From contig JBGSKC010000035.1 in the NCBI GenBank assembly GCA_041741415.1, forward strand, positions 193,958-257,957: a DNA stretch of 64,000 nt. The letters run 5' to 3'. The stretch is from JANQTF01 sp041741415 (GTDB lineage: Bacteria > Bacteroidota > Bacteroidia > J057). Shown here one piece after another: positions 27,792 through 36,607 of this stretch. Position numbers and translations under genes: made by a program. How positions within the stretch are numbered: the stretch's first letter is position 1; each line of letters starts with the position of its first letter. The notes under the pieces were generated by a model, which ran no database searches, was not told where the DNA came from, and worked only from the letters and a program-made list of their open reading frames with translations.

Positions 27792-29900
27792 CTACCGAAC
27801 TCCGCTTCCGCTCTCTACAGTGTTGTCCGGGGCAACCCGGATGAGCCTGCCTGCGGCATTTTCGGCAAACAAAATCATTCCCTGCGACTCCACTCCCCGG
27901 ATTTTGCGCGGGGCCAGGTTCATCAGCACGGTGACCTGCTGTCCAACAAGGTCTTCCGGGCTAAAATGCTCTGCCACTCCCGACACAATGGTGCGCACTT
28001 CGCTGCCAATGTCCACGCGGAACTGGAGCAGCTTGTCGGCCTTGGGAACGCGCTGCGCCTCCAGAATGGTTCCCACGCGGATATCGAGCTTTTCCCACTC
28101 CTCGAAGCTGATGGCAGGCTTCACCGGTGGCAAAACCGGAGCGGCAGCCTCGTCGTTTGTGGGCTCTGCTGCTGCTTGCTGGACAGGCGGATGCAGTTTG
28201 CGAAGCTGCACCTCGATTTGCTCGTCGGTGATTTGCTCAAACAACACAGGAATATCACCCGTCAGGATCTGGTGGCCCGGCGGCACGATAAACCCTTTGC
28301 CACGGCCCGCTGCGTCATCCCAGCCAAAGCCGGACCCGTCAATTTGCAGCAGGTCAAAAATGCGCACTGCGGTATGTGGCAGGAAGATCTTTGACAATAC
28401 CCCGATGGCCCCGATGATTTCGAGGCAGCTCCACAGAACAGGGGCCACTGCCTCCGGGTCGGTTTTCCACTTTTTCCAGGGTTCTTCCTCTGTCAGGAAG
28501 CGGTTGCCGGTGCGGGCGATGTTCATGAAAGCGGCCAGGGCTTCCCGGAAACGGAAGGATTCGATGGCCTTTTCGATCTCTGCCACATTTTCCTGAACCT
28601 CCCGGTAGGCAGCCAGGGCCCGGGCATGTTCGCGGAGGTTGCCTGGCTGGGGAGCCACCCCGTTGTAGTATTTGTTGGTGAGCACCACCACCCGGTTCAC
28701 AAAATTGCCGAGAATAGCAGCCAGCTCATTGTTGTTGCGGGCCTGAAAGTCTTTCCAGGTAAAATCGGCGTCTTTGTTTTCCGGCAATATGGAAGCCAGG
28801 GCGTAGCGCAGCACATCCTCTTTGCCGGGGAAGTCGTCGAGGTATTCATGCAGCCAGACGGCATAATTGCGGCTGGTGCTCATTTTGTCGCCTTCGAGGT
28901 TGAGAAACTCGTTGGCCGGCACGTTGTCGGGCAGGAGATAATCGCCCTGGGCATGAAGAATGGCCGGGAAAATGATGCAGTGGAACACGATGTTATCCTT
29001 CCCGATGAAATGAATCAGGCGGGAGTTATTGGCCGGGTCTTCCTGCTGTTTCCAATACAGTTCCCAGTCTTTGCCATTGTCGGCGGCCCATTGCTTGGTA
29101 GCCGACACATAGCCGATGGGGGCATCCATCCAGACGTAGAGCTTTTTGCCTTCGGTGCCGGGCAGGGGCACATCCACCCCCCAATCGAGGTCGCGGGTCA
29201 TGGAGCGGGGCTGAAGACCTTCCTTTAGCCAGGAGGCACACTGTCCATAGACGTTATTTTTCCATTCTCCTTTTTTGCCTTCCAGCAACCACGACTCCAG
29301 CCAGGGCTGGTATTTGTCGAGGGGCAGGTACCAGTGCCGGGTGGACCGCAGCACGGGTGTTTTGTTGCTAAGGGTGGAAATGGGGTTGATGAGATCCGTG
29401 GGGTTGAGGGTGGAGCCGCAGTTTTCGCACTGGTCTCCGTAAGCCTTAGGGTGGCTGCAAACGGGGCAGGTGCCCGTTACGTAGCGATCGGCGAGGAATT
29501 GCTGGTAATCCTCATCAAAAAACTGCTCGGTTTCCTGGACCACAAACTCGCCGAGGTCGTTGATTTTGGTGAAAAAATCCTGGGCAGTCTGGTGGTGAAT
29601 GGGTTCAGAGGTTCTGTGGTAGATGTCGAATGCAATGCCAAAGCGCTCGAAGGTATCCTTGATCAGGTGGTGGTACTTGTCCACGATTTCGCGTGGAGAA
29701 ACCCCTTCTTTTTTGGCGCGGAGGGTGATGGCAGCACCGTGTTCGTCGCTGCCGCAAACAAAGACCACGTCGCGGTTCCTCATGCGCAGGTAGCGCACAT
29801 AGAGGTCGGCAGGGAGGTAGGCACCGGCAATATGGCCGATGTGCAGCGGGCCGTTGGCATAGGGGAGGGCCGCTGTGATGGTATAGCGAGGGTAGTTCAT
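27792..29900 (-). CDS. metG: Methionyl-tRNA synthetase
   Basis: A 702-aa class I synthetase that charges tRNA-Met. The HIGH signature is in NGPLHIGHIAGAY near residue 20; the zinc knuckle is CPVCSHPKAYGDQCENC; the KMSKS loop is GDKMSTSRNY. After the anticodon-binding helical domain comes a C-terminal Trbp111/EMAP-like tRNA-binding domain (about 590-702: LDIRVGTILEAQRVPKADKLL, NLAPRKIRGVESQGMILFA), common in Bacteroidota. The linker between them is rich in Pro, Ala and Glu. Full length with no lesions. Confidence 0.97.
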   Translation of the reverse strand: MNYPRYTITAALPYANGPLHIGHIAGAYLPADLYVRYLRMRNRDVVFVCGSDEHGAAITLRAKKEGVSPREIVDKYHHLIKDTFERFGIAFDIYHRTSEPIHHQTAQDFFTKINDLGEFVVQETEQFFDEDYQQFLADRYVTGTCPVCSHPKAYGDQCENCGSTLNPTDLINPISTLSNKTPVLRSTRHWYLPLDKYQPWLESWLLEGKKGEWKNNVYGQCASWLKEGLQPRSMTRDLDWGVDVPLPGTEGKKLYVWMDAPIGYVSATKQWAADNGKDWELYWKQQEDPANNSRLIHFIGKDNIVFHCIIFPAILHAQGDYLLPDNVPANEFLNLEGDKMSTSRNYAVWLHEYLDDFPGKEDVLRYALASILPENKDADFTWKDFQARNNNELAAILGNFVNRVVVLTNKYYNGVAPQPGNLREHARALAAYREVQENVAEIEKAIESFRFREALAAFMNIARTGNRFLTEEEPWKKWKTDPEAVAPVLWSCLEIIGAIGVLSKIFLPHTAVRIFDLLQIDGSGFGWDDAAGRGKGFIVPPGHQILTGDIPVLFEQITDEQIEVQLRKLHPPVQQAAAEPTNDEAAAPVLPPVKPAISFEEWEKLDIRVGTILEAQRVPKADKLLQFRVDIGSEVRTIVSGVAEHFSPEDLVGQQVTVLMNLAPRKIRGVESQGMILFAENAAGRLIRVAPDNTVESGSGVR

Positions 29901-29969
29901 GATGGCGCGAAGATAGCCGGTTTGCCGGGAAATGAAGAAAGGCGAAAAACGGAAAAACGGGAAAAAGGA

Positions 29970-31364
29970 TCAGATCAACGTCAGTTTTCGGTTGATTTCC
30001 AGGGCCATGGCTTCCTGGCGAAGCTCCCGTTTGAGGTATTTGAGGTATTCCACCACTTCATCGAGGTAGCGGGTCATATCGGATTGGGTGAGGTAGGAAT
30101 ATACCACATACACCACTTCTCCGACAAGGCCGAGGCGGTCGCTGAGCCAGACTCCACTCACCATTTTGCAGGTAGCTCCTCCAAACCGCTCAGCCATGAA
30201 AGCCATGGTTTCATCCATGTGCTGGGTGGTATCCACCACATTGTTCACATTCATTGTGGTGGGAATGAAAATCCCGATACTTTGGTCCCTTTCCAACCGC
30301 TCAACACAGGTTCGCACTACTTGCGCCAGGGGTTCAGGAAGCTCTTGCAAGGCTGGCGGGGGAAGTTGAAAAATGGGAAAATCGTGAAGGTATGGCAGTT
30401 CGAGGTCGCTTTGTGGCAGGGCTTCCAGTTCTGCCCATTCGGGCTTGGTGCGGTTAGTCATGACCATGACGTTGGTATCTTCGATCCTGATCCGCCCTTT
30501 GAGCTGCCGCTTGATGCGGTCCACTTCTTTGTCGCCATCGGGCGTGGGGGGAGCCAGAATGAGAATCTGATCAGCATGGTCGAGGATCGCCGTGGCACCT
30601 TCGTCGAGGTCACCCCGCAGGATTACGACGAGGTTGTCATATGATTCGAGTAACTGCTCCATCAGAATGGTGGTGCGGGTGCTGGCGGGCAGGTGCCTGT
30701 CCACCTGCGGCAGCAGCAGGTCGAAGCCATCGGGGTGGCGGAAGGCCATTTTGCCGCGATCTACCTGGAAGCCACCGAAAATGCGGTGAGCGTCGGGATA
30801 ATCGAGCAGAGCAGTAGGACTCTGGCGAAAGTTCACCATTTCGGCGGCCATGAGGCTGCCGAGGGTGCCAGCACCCATGGATTTGCGAACCGGCAGCAGC
30901 AGCATGACCCTTGCGCGGTTTCGGTCGCCGGATTTGCGGCGGTTGGTTTTCACCAGGTAGGAGCCCAGCACACGGGCCAGGGCGATTCCCACTTTGGCAT
31001 GCCGCTCCAGGATGTCGAGAAAATCTTCGCGCTGGATCACCAGCACATCCACCTCTGAGAGTGCCTGAACCGTGGCCGAGCGCGGTTGATTTTCCAGAAT
31101 TCCCACCTCACCAAAGCTGTTCCCCGACATGAGGTAGGCTAACACCTGCTCTCCTTCGCGGTGGCGCTGTTTTACTGCAACAATGCCATTCACGATCAAA
31201 AACAGGGAGGTGCTGGGCTGGCCCTGCCACACGATGATGTCCTGGGGAAAGTATTGCCTGTATTTGACCTGCTTCACTACCTGCCCGAGGATCTCGGGCG
31301 AGCACCCTGCGAACAAGGGAGAAGCACTCAGCGCGTCGATGTATGTTTCCTTCGTCAGTCCCAT
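29970..31364 (-). CDS. Cyclic-nucleotide-binding domain fused to ParA/MinD-like degenerate ATPase domain
   Basis: 464 aa from the ATG at 31364 (MGLTKETYIDALSASPLFAG); the extra upstream frame to 31520 overlaps the decayed Rpn gene and looks non-coding. Residues 1-130 form a cNMP-binding domain with the phosphate cassette GNSFGEVGILENQPRSATV (81-99). A Rossmann-like domain follows (ARVMLLLPVRKSMGAGTLGSLMAAEM, about 151-176), placed like a MinD/ParA P-loop but lacking the canonical GKTT. A C-terminal domain (about 340-464) includes GIFIPTTMNVNNVVDTTQHM and a short helical tail. No signal or membrane segment. Function unknown, possibly a cNMP-responsive positioning or effector protein. Confidence 0.75.
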   Translation of the reverse strand: MGLTKETYIDALSASPLFAGCSPEILGQVVKQVKYRQYFPQDIIVWQGQPSTSLFLIVNGIVAVKQRHREGEQVLAYLMSGNSFGEVGILENQPRSATVQALSEVDVLVIQREDFLDILERHAKVGIALARVLGSYLVKTNRRKSGDRNRARVMLLLPVRKSMGAGTLGSLMAAEMVNFRQSPTALLDYPDAHRIFGGFQVDRGKMAFRHPDGFDLLLPQVDRHLPASTRTTILMEQLLESYDNLVVILRGDLDEGATAILDHADQILILAPPTPDGDKEVDRIKRQLKGRIRIEDTNVMVMTNRTKPEWAELEALPQSDLELPYLHDFPIFQLPPPALQELPEPLAQVVRTCVERLERDQSIGIFIPTTMNVNNVVDTTQHMDETMAFMAERFGGATCKMVSGVWLSDRLGLVGEVVYVVYSYLTQSDMTRYLDEVVEYLKYLKRELRQEAMALEINRKLTLI

Positions 31365-31531
31365 CTTGTTTTGGATGGAGCCAAGATAGCGACTTCGCCT
31401 GTATTTCGAAGCGGGAATTGGTCCGGGAAGGGGAATAAGATGTTTCCCCGGCAACCGTGGCCTGAAGGCTGGTGATTGGCTTGGTGTGTCAGGGCAGAAA
31501 TCGCTATCTTTACGCAGCAACCGCCAGCATA

Positions 31532-31944
31532 ATGAGTTCTATCAGGGAAAAATACGTCAATCCATTCACGGATTTTGGGTTCAAGAAGCTGTTTGGCGAG
31601 GAGCTGAACAAAGAGGCCTTTTGCTGATGAAAATGGAAGATCTGAATAATTCCCTCCGCGAGCGAATCTTTGATCGCCTCTTTGAAGTGGCGGAAGTGGC
31701 GAAGTTTACCCGTGAGGAGATGATCTCTTATGAAGACAGCCTGAAATACTACCGCGACCTCAAAAACTCACTGGACACTGCTTTTGAGGAAGGAAAAGCA
31801 GAAGGAAAAGAAGAAGGGAAAAAGGAAGGACTGATCCAGGTGGTGCTAAACGGAAACCAAACGGGACTTTCCATCGCAGCGCTGTCAGCCCTCACCGGCC
31901 TGAGCGAAGATGAAGTGACCAGGATCCTGAGGAGCGGTTTTTGA
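31532..31944 (+). pseudogene. Decayed Rpn/PD-(D/E)XK nuclease family transposase
   Basis: A 31-codon N-terminus at 31532-31624 (EKYVNPFTDFGFKKLFGEELNKEAF) is the classic start of Rpn-type putative transposases and ends at a TGA at 31625. The family's C-terminus continues in a different frame from an ATG at 31627 (MEDLNNSLRERIFDRLFEVAEVAKF, then EEGKAEGKEEGKKEGL and a short helical tail). Intact members are about 250-320 aa, so most of the nuclease core, including the PD-ExK residues, is deleted. The 3' remnant could still be translated alone (about 105 aa). Remnants like this are common and mobile-like in Bacteroidota. Confidence 0.82.
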
Positions 31945-31945
31945 T

Positions 31946-33544
31946 TTACCACCTCACCCTTTTCACCCAAAACCGGCTGTTTTCCTCCACCCGCAACAGA
32001 TAAACTCCCTGGGGCTGGCCCATCATTGGCACCGCAAAACGGTCCCGGTTCCCGCTGCCTTGCTGAACCATGCGGCCACCCATTTCGAAAAGGCTCCAGC
32101 TGCGGGGTTTTCCGCCATCGAGTTCTACCGCAAAGCCGCTGTCTGTCGCCGCCAGACGCCAATTGACCGGCCATGCCTGGCTCAGGGAAGCTTCCAGTGT
32201 CCAGAAAGCCAGAACAGGAATCAAGACCTCGTCGCTTCCTGCCAGGCGGAGGCGCAGGGTATCGCTGATGCCTGGGCTGCCAGTGGTTTGCAGCGAAAGT
32301 TCGAGGGGAAGAGCCTCTCCCGGCTCAACCACATAAGGGAAACTCAGGCCGCTGCTTTCTTTGAGCCGGGCATCAGAAAAGCTGGGAGCCTCAAAGGTTA
32401 AGGGCTGATTTCCGGTGTTCACTAATGGAAAACGATACACAGCCGGGCCGGTAATCGTGTCAAAATCAATGACTTGCTCGGGCAGATGCCAGCTCCGCAC
32501 AGGGGCTACTGTGGCTGTGCCGCTCACGCTGGAGATCCGCTCGATGAACTGAGGGTAATCCACCCAGGGGTTGCGGTTGCCCTGTGCCGTGGCTATCCGG
32601 TTGTTGCGGGCGATGTCGGCTGCAACCGGTGGGAAAGCCTGGTGCCACTGCCTCAAAATCGCTTCCTGCCCGGCCAGAAAGCCCTGGTAATCCTGATAGC
32701 GAAGGGCAAAATACAGCATCGCCCTCGCCACCGTGCCCTTGTGATCGTCGCGTGGCTCAAACAGGCTCGCACTGCTTTTGGATCCTCCCACCTGCCAGCC
32801 TGGGTTGCCTACTACCCCAAAAGGCTTGTTTGCGCGCTCGGAATTGGAGGCTTCGGTGGTGGGAAACAAATGGTGAATATCGGAGCGCATGGGAAGCGCC
32901 TGCCCGAAAAGTCCTTGTGGGTAAGTATGCTCCGTGTTGAAGCCCATGAGCTGGGCGCTGGTTCTGTCGGTAAAGCCGGTGATCGTGGTGCCGGTGTACA
33001 CGCAGGTCAGTGTGTTGGTGCTGGCTCCCTGGCCGTTTGCTTTTTTATTGTCGATCACCATGAACATCTCATCGCGGGCCTGATTATAGCTCAATTGAGT
33101 AAAGCCCTGGGCAAGCCGTGCTTTGAGGGCTGCTTTGAGCGGTTCTCCGCTGAGATTTTCGGTGCTGGCATAATAGCTCATCGAATAGCGCCCCTGCGCC
33201 AGGAGATCCACCCGGTAGGCACCGCGATGCTCGTTGGTGAGCAGGATCAGCTCGCGGTTATGAAGCACATTGTGCCTCGGAGAAAAGGTGATTGTGAGAC
33301 TCGCGGCAGCGCCAGGACCGAGCAGAAAGGAATCCTGGCTAAGGGTAAATGCCTCCGGCTGAGGCAGAAAAGCGCGAACAAACAGCGAATCGGTTCCCGT
33401 GTTGGTGAGGAGAATGCCAAGTCCGAGGGGAGAGGTTTCCGTGACTGGGCCAAAAGACAATTGGGAGGTGGACAGGGACAGCGATTGAGCGGAAAGTGTC
33501 AGGGAAAAGAGCACCAACAGAGAAAATGCAAAGGAAGACTTCAT
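31946..33544 (-). CDS. Secreted endonuclease I-family nuclease
   Basis: A 532-aa protein with a signal peptide (MKSSFAFSLLVLFSLTLSAQS). An Ig-like region with choice-of-anchor style strands (about 20-120) precedes the endonuclease I domain (about 125-330), which carries GFNTEHTYPQG, MRSDIHHLFPT, ASNSERANKPFG and DHKGTVARAMLYFALRY, the catalytic His-metal signature of EndA/NucM-type nucleases. Further beta domains follow; the end (GVYLLRVEENSRFWVKRVRW) resembles a weak T9SS sorting tail. Likely extracellular DNA or RNA degradation for nutrients or biofilm turnover. Divergent from the MscS gene. Confidence 0.88.
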   Translation of the reverse strand: MKSSFAFSLLVLFSLTLSAQSLSLSTSQLSFGPVTETSPLGLGILLTNTGTDSLFVRAFLPQPEAFTLSQDSFLLGPGAAASLTITFSPRHNVLHNRELILLTNEHRGAYRVDLLAQGRYSMSYYASTENLSGEPLKAALKARLAQGFTQLSYNQARDEMFMVIDNKKANGQGASTNTLTCVYTGTTITGFTDRTSAQLMGFNTEHTYPQGLFGQALPMRSDIHHLFPTTEASNSERANKPFGVVGNPGWQVGGSKSSASLFEPRDDHKGTVARAMLYFALRYQDYQGFLAGQEAILRQWHQAFPPVAADIARNNRIATAQGNRNPWVDYPQFIERISSVSGTATVAPVRSWHLPEQVIDFDTITGPAVYRFPLVNTGNQPLTFEAPSFSDARLKESSGLSFPYVVEPGEALPLELSLQTTGSPGISDTLRLRLAGSDEVLIPVLAFWTLEASLSQAWPVNWRLAATDSGFAVELDGGKPRSWSLFEMGGRMVQQGSGNRDRFAVPMMGQPQGVYLLRVEENSRFWVKRVRW

Positions 33545-33633
33545 TCGCTTGGGTTTTTGGCTGGTAACGAGAATCCGTAGATTTGCCGCAAGGTCTGCAA
33601 AAGACTTTTGTGCAACGCCATTTCGCCCGAATT

Positions 33634-35262
33634 ATGAAATTTTTCCGCCAAATTCTTAGATTTTCCTGTCTCGGTCTCTTTTTTTGGCTTTTGTCGGTGC
33701 ATGGACAAGTTCCGGCTGATAGCCTGTCTCAGGAAATTCCAGACAGCTTATCGGTGGAGGGGGCGCTGGTGGAAACAGTGGAAAGTTTTGACCAACTCAC
33801 GCCGCGAGGGGCAGTGCTTCGGCATTTTCACTACTTGCGCCCCGAGTACTACCATCCTGAATGGGCCGCAGAAGTGATTCCGGGGAATTTGCCGCTGGAA
33901 GAAAAAATCGAACTCGCCACCCAGCTTCGGGATGTGTTCTATGCCAGGGGCGAATTCATTGAAACGGATCTCATCCCCGACAACGCCAGTTACCGCGACT
34001 CCCTGAGTGGGCAAGCCAAGTATTTTCTTTCTCCCAAAAAATACCCAACTGTTTTTCTGACTCAGAAAAACGGCATCTGGTCTTATTCTCAAACCACTGT
34101 CTCGAGTATTCCGGAGCTGTATGCCAAAGCCATCCCACGTGGTGCCGAATGGTTCCAGAAGCTCCTGCCAAATGGAGGCAAAAGCAAATGGATGGGAATG
34201 CCGCTGTGGAAATGGCTGGGCCTTTTCTGCATCCTGGCTGTTAGCCTGGGTCTGTATTTTCTTCTGGGGACGGTGCTGGGCTGGTTGTTCCGGAATGTGG
34301 TGCCAAAGCTGCTCCACAGCTCGCCGATTAATCCTTCTCTGATCCCGCCAGTGGCGCGGCCCTTGTCGATTTTGCTTGTCATTCTCCTGTTTTACCGCCA
34401 ATTCATGCCTATCCTGTTGTTGCCGATTGAGGTTACCCATCCCATTCGCAATTTTTCTGTAGTGCTCATGTCGGTGTTTGGGGTCATGACAGTGTACCAG
34501 CTGGTCAATGTGGCGGCTTCGCTTTTTTTGCATTTGGCGAGTAAAACAGCCAGCACCATGGATGACCAGCTCGTTCCGCTTCTGGCGCGCATTGCCAAGG
34601 TGATTGTAGTGGTGTTTGGATTGTTGTTTGTGCTGGACAACCTTGATATGGATGTGACAGCTCTGCTGGCGGGCGTTTCAATCGGCGGACTGGCGATTGC
34701 TTTAGCAGCACAGGATACTGTGAAAAATTTCATCGGCTCAATTTCCATTTTCGTTGATCGCCCCTTCATGATTGGCGACATGATCCAGGCAGGAGACATT
34801 GAAGGAACTGTAACTGAGGTCGGCGTGCGAACCACCCGCCTGCGTGCCCTTGATGGAGCAACCATCACGGTCCCCAACGGCGACCTTGCAAGCCGGGTGA
34901 TCACCAACCTCAGCGTCAGGGAATATCGTCGATATGCAACCAGCATCACGGTCACGTATCGGACCCGGCCCGACCAATTAGAGGCATTTGTAGAGGGGGT
35001 TCGCGGAATTGTTCTGGCTCACCCCAAGGTGAGGCAAAGCTCAGTCACGGTTCAGTTCCACGAGATGAACCTATCCTCGTTAGATATCTTCTACGCTGCT
35101 ATTTTTGAAGTCACGGACTATAAAGAGGCGTTAGCATGCAGGCAGGAAGTGTTTCTGGAGGTAATTAAACTGGCACATCGGATGCGGGTGGATTTTGCCT
35201 TCCCAACCACCTCAGTGTATATCGAGCAAGCATCCTCAGATCCTGCAGAAGAAGGGGAGTAG
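33634..35262 (+). CDS. Mechanosensitive ion channel (MscS family)
   Basis: About 542 aa from the ATG at 33634, giving a signal-like start (MKFFRQILRFSCLGLFFWLLSVHG); the frame from 33583 is longer but less likely. A 150-residue periplasmic N-terminal region precedes several helices (GLFCILAVSLGLYFLLG and others). The pore helix and beta domain are canonical: TALLAGVSIGGLAIALAAQD, VKNFIGSISIFVDRPFMIGD and ATITVPNGDLASRVITNLS. A larger member of the family than E. coli MscS. Expected role is osmotic pressure release. Same strand as the following GT4 gene, 58 bp apart. Confidence 0.92.
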   Translation: MKFFRQILRFSCLGLFFWLLSVHGQVPADSLSQEIPDSLSVEGALVETVESFDQLTPRGAVLRHFHYLRPEYYHPEWAAEVIPGNLPLEEKIELATQLRDVFYARGEFIETDLIPDNASYRDSLSGQAKYFLSPKKYPTVFLTQKNGIWSYSQTTVSSIPELYAKAIPRGAEWFQKLLPNGGKSKWMGMPLWKWLGLFCILAVSLGLYFLLGTVLGWLFRNVVPKLLHSSPINPSLIPPVARPLSILLVILLFYRQFMPILLLPIEVTHPIRNFSVVLMSVFGVMTVYQLVNVAASLFLHLASKTASTMDDQLVPLLARIAKVIVVVFGLLFVLDNLDMDVTALLAGVSIGGLAIALAAQDTVKNFIGSISIFVDRPFMIGDMIQAGDIEGTVTEVGVRTTRLRALDGATITVPNGDLASRVITNLSVREYRRYATSITVTYRTRPDQLEAFVEGVRGIVLAHPKVRQSSVTVQFHEMNLSSLDIFYAAIFEVTDYKEALACRQEVFLEVIKLAHRMRVDFAFPTTSVYIEQASSDPAEEGE

Positions 35263-35320
35263 CAATTCGCCTGCAACTGGCTTCTTTCGTTCCGGAAAAT
35301 CTTGGCACCTTTGCCCCGCT

Positions 35321-36514
35321 ATGGCGCATATCGCGGTCAATACAAGGTTGTTACTCCCCGGCCGGCTCGAAGGAATCAGCCGCTTTGGGTTCGAATTGCT
35401 GCGGCGGGTGGCTGCCGCCCACCCTGAGGTGCAATTCACCTATTTCTTTGATCGCCCCTACGATTCTGCTTATCTCACCAGCCCCAACATTCGTGCGGAG
35501 CAATTATTTCCGCCTGCACGACACCCGCTGCTCTGGCATGCCTGGTTTCACCTGCACCTTCGCCACAGGTTGAGCCGCCTGCGCCCGGATTTGCTCTTTT
35601 CGCCTGAACTTTACCTGAGCCTGCACCCTTCAGTTCCTGAAATTCCTACTTTCCACGACCTTTCCTACGAACACTTTCCTCTGGATATCAGCCCCTGGGC
35701 GGCTCGATACCTCCATCGATATTCACCCCGGTACGCCCGCCACGCCAGCGAAATCGTGACGGTCTCAGAGTTTACCAAGCAGGATCTCATTGCACAGTAT
35801 GGGCTTGCTGCTGCCAGGATCCATGTGGTTTATAATGGTGCTGACCAGCGCTTTGCGCCCATCAGTGAAGCTGAGGCAGCGAAGGTTCGCGCCACCTACA
35901 GCGACGGGAAGCCCTTTTTTCATTTTGTTGGGACCATTCAACCAAGGAAAAACCTCGAACATTTGCTGCTGGCCTTTGAGCGATTCAAGCAAATGACGAA
36001 TAGCGACTGGAAGCTCCTGTTGGTGGGTCGACCCGGGTGGCAGTATCAGGAGGCAATGGACACCTATGAGCGGCTGAGCTGCAAAGATGATGTGCGATTT
36101 ACTGGCTTCGTTCCCGACGGGGTCCTGAACAGTTTGTATGCGGCCTCGCAAGGACTGGTGTTTGTGCCCTGGCTAGAGGGATTTGGAATTCCGGTGGTGG
36201 AAGCCTTCCGGGCAGGCACGCCCGTGATTGCGAGCAGCACCAGTTCTCTGCCCGAGGTGGCGGGTGATGCCGCTTTGCTCGTGCCACCCGGCGAGGTGGG
36301 CGCAATTGCTGAAGCCATGATCCGCCTGAAACAGGAGCCAGGATTGGCGACTCAACTCTCAGCCCTGGGCCTCCAGCGTGCTCAGGCGTTTTCCTGGGAC
36401 CGGAGCGCTGAAGCCCTGTGGGCAGTGTTTGAGCCTTATCTCTCATCAGGTAAAAAAGATCACGGTGGTGCAAAAACTAAACACGGGCTGTCAATTAAAC
36501 CAAACAGTAAATGA
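35321..36514 (+). CDS. Glycosyltransferase family 4
   Basis: About 397 aa from the ATG at 35321 (MAHIAVNTRLLLPGRLEGISRFGFELL), which is a typical GT4 N-terminus with the GIxR glycine loop. Later motifs are FHDLSYEHFP, VTVSEFTKQDLIAQYG, FVGTIQPRKNLEHLLLAF, and in the C-terminal domain FVPWLEGFGIPVVEAFRAGTPVIASSTSSLPEVAGDAALL, the EX7E-type nucleotide-sugar site. Cytoplasmic or peripheral membrane glycan assembly. The mscS stop precedes it closely, so it may be co-transcribed despite unrelated function. Confidence 0.92.
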   Translation: MAHIAVNTRLLLPGRLEGISRFGFELLRRVAAAHPEVQFTYFFDRPYDSAYLTSPNIRAEQLFPPARHPLLWHAWFHLHLRHRLSRLRPDLLFSPELYLSLHPSVPEIPTFHDLSYEHFPLDISPWAARYLHRYSPRYARHASEIVTVSEFTKQDLIAQYGLAAARIHVVYNGADQRFAPISEAEAAKVRATYSDGKPFFHFVGTIQPRKNLEHLLLAFERFKQMTNSDWKLLLVGRPGWQYQEAMDTYERLSCKDDVRFTGFVPDGVLNSLYAASQGLVFVPWLEGFGIPVVEAFRAGTPVIASSTSSLPEVAGDAALLVPPGEVGAIAEAMIRLKQEPGLATQLSALGLQRAQAFSWDRSAEALWAVFEPYLSSGKKDHGGAKTKHGLSIKPNSK

Positions 36515-36607
36515 GGGGGTAGTGTATAATTTTGTAAACAAACCTGTTTCCGCCATCAATGCCTCTGCTGCCTTCTCATTCACACGACTCTTTCATCCAT
36601 TCCGCTA

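Noticed and set aside
29334..30644. 436-codon open frame on the plus strand
   Set aside because: Runs antisense across metG and the cNMP-binding protein, both of which are clearly real.
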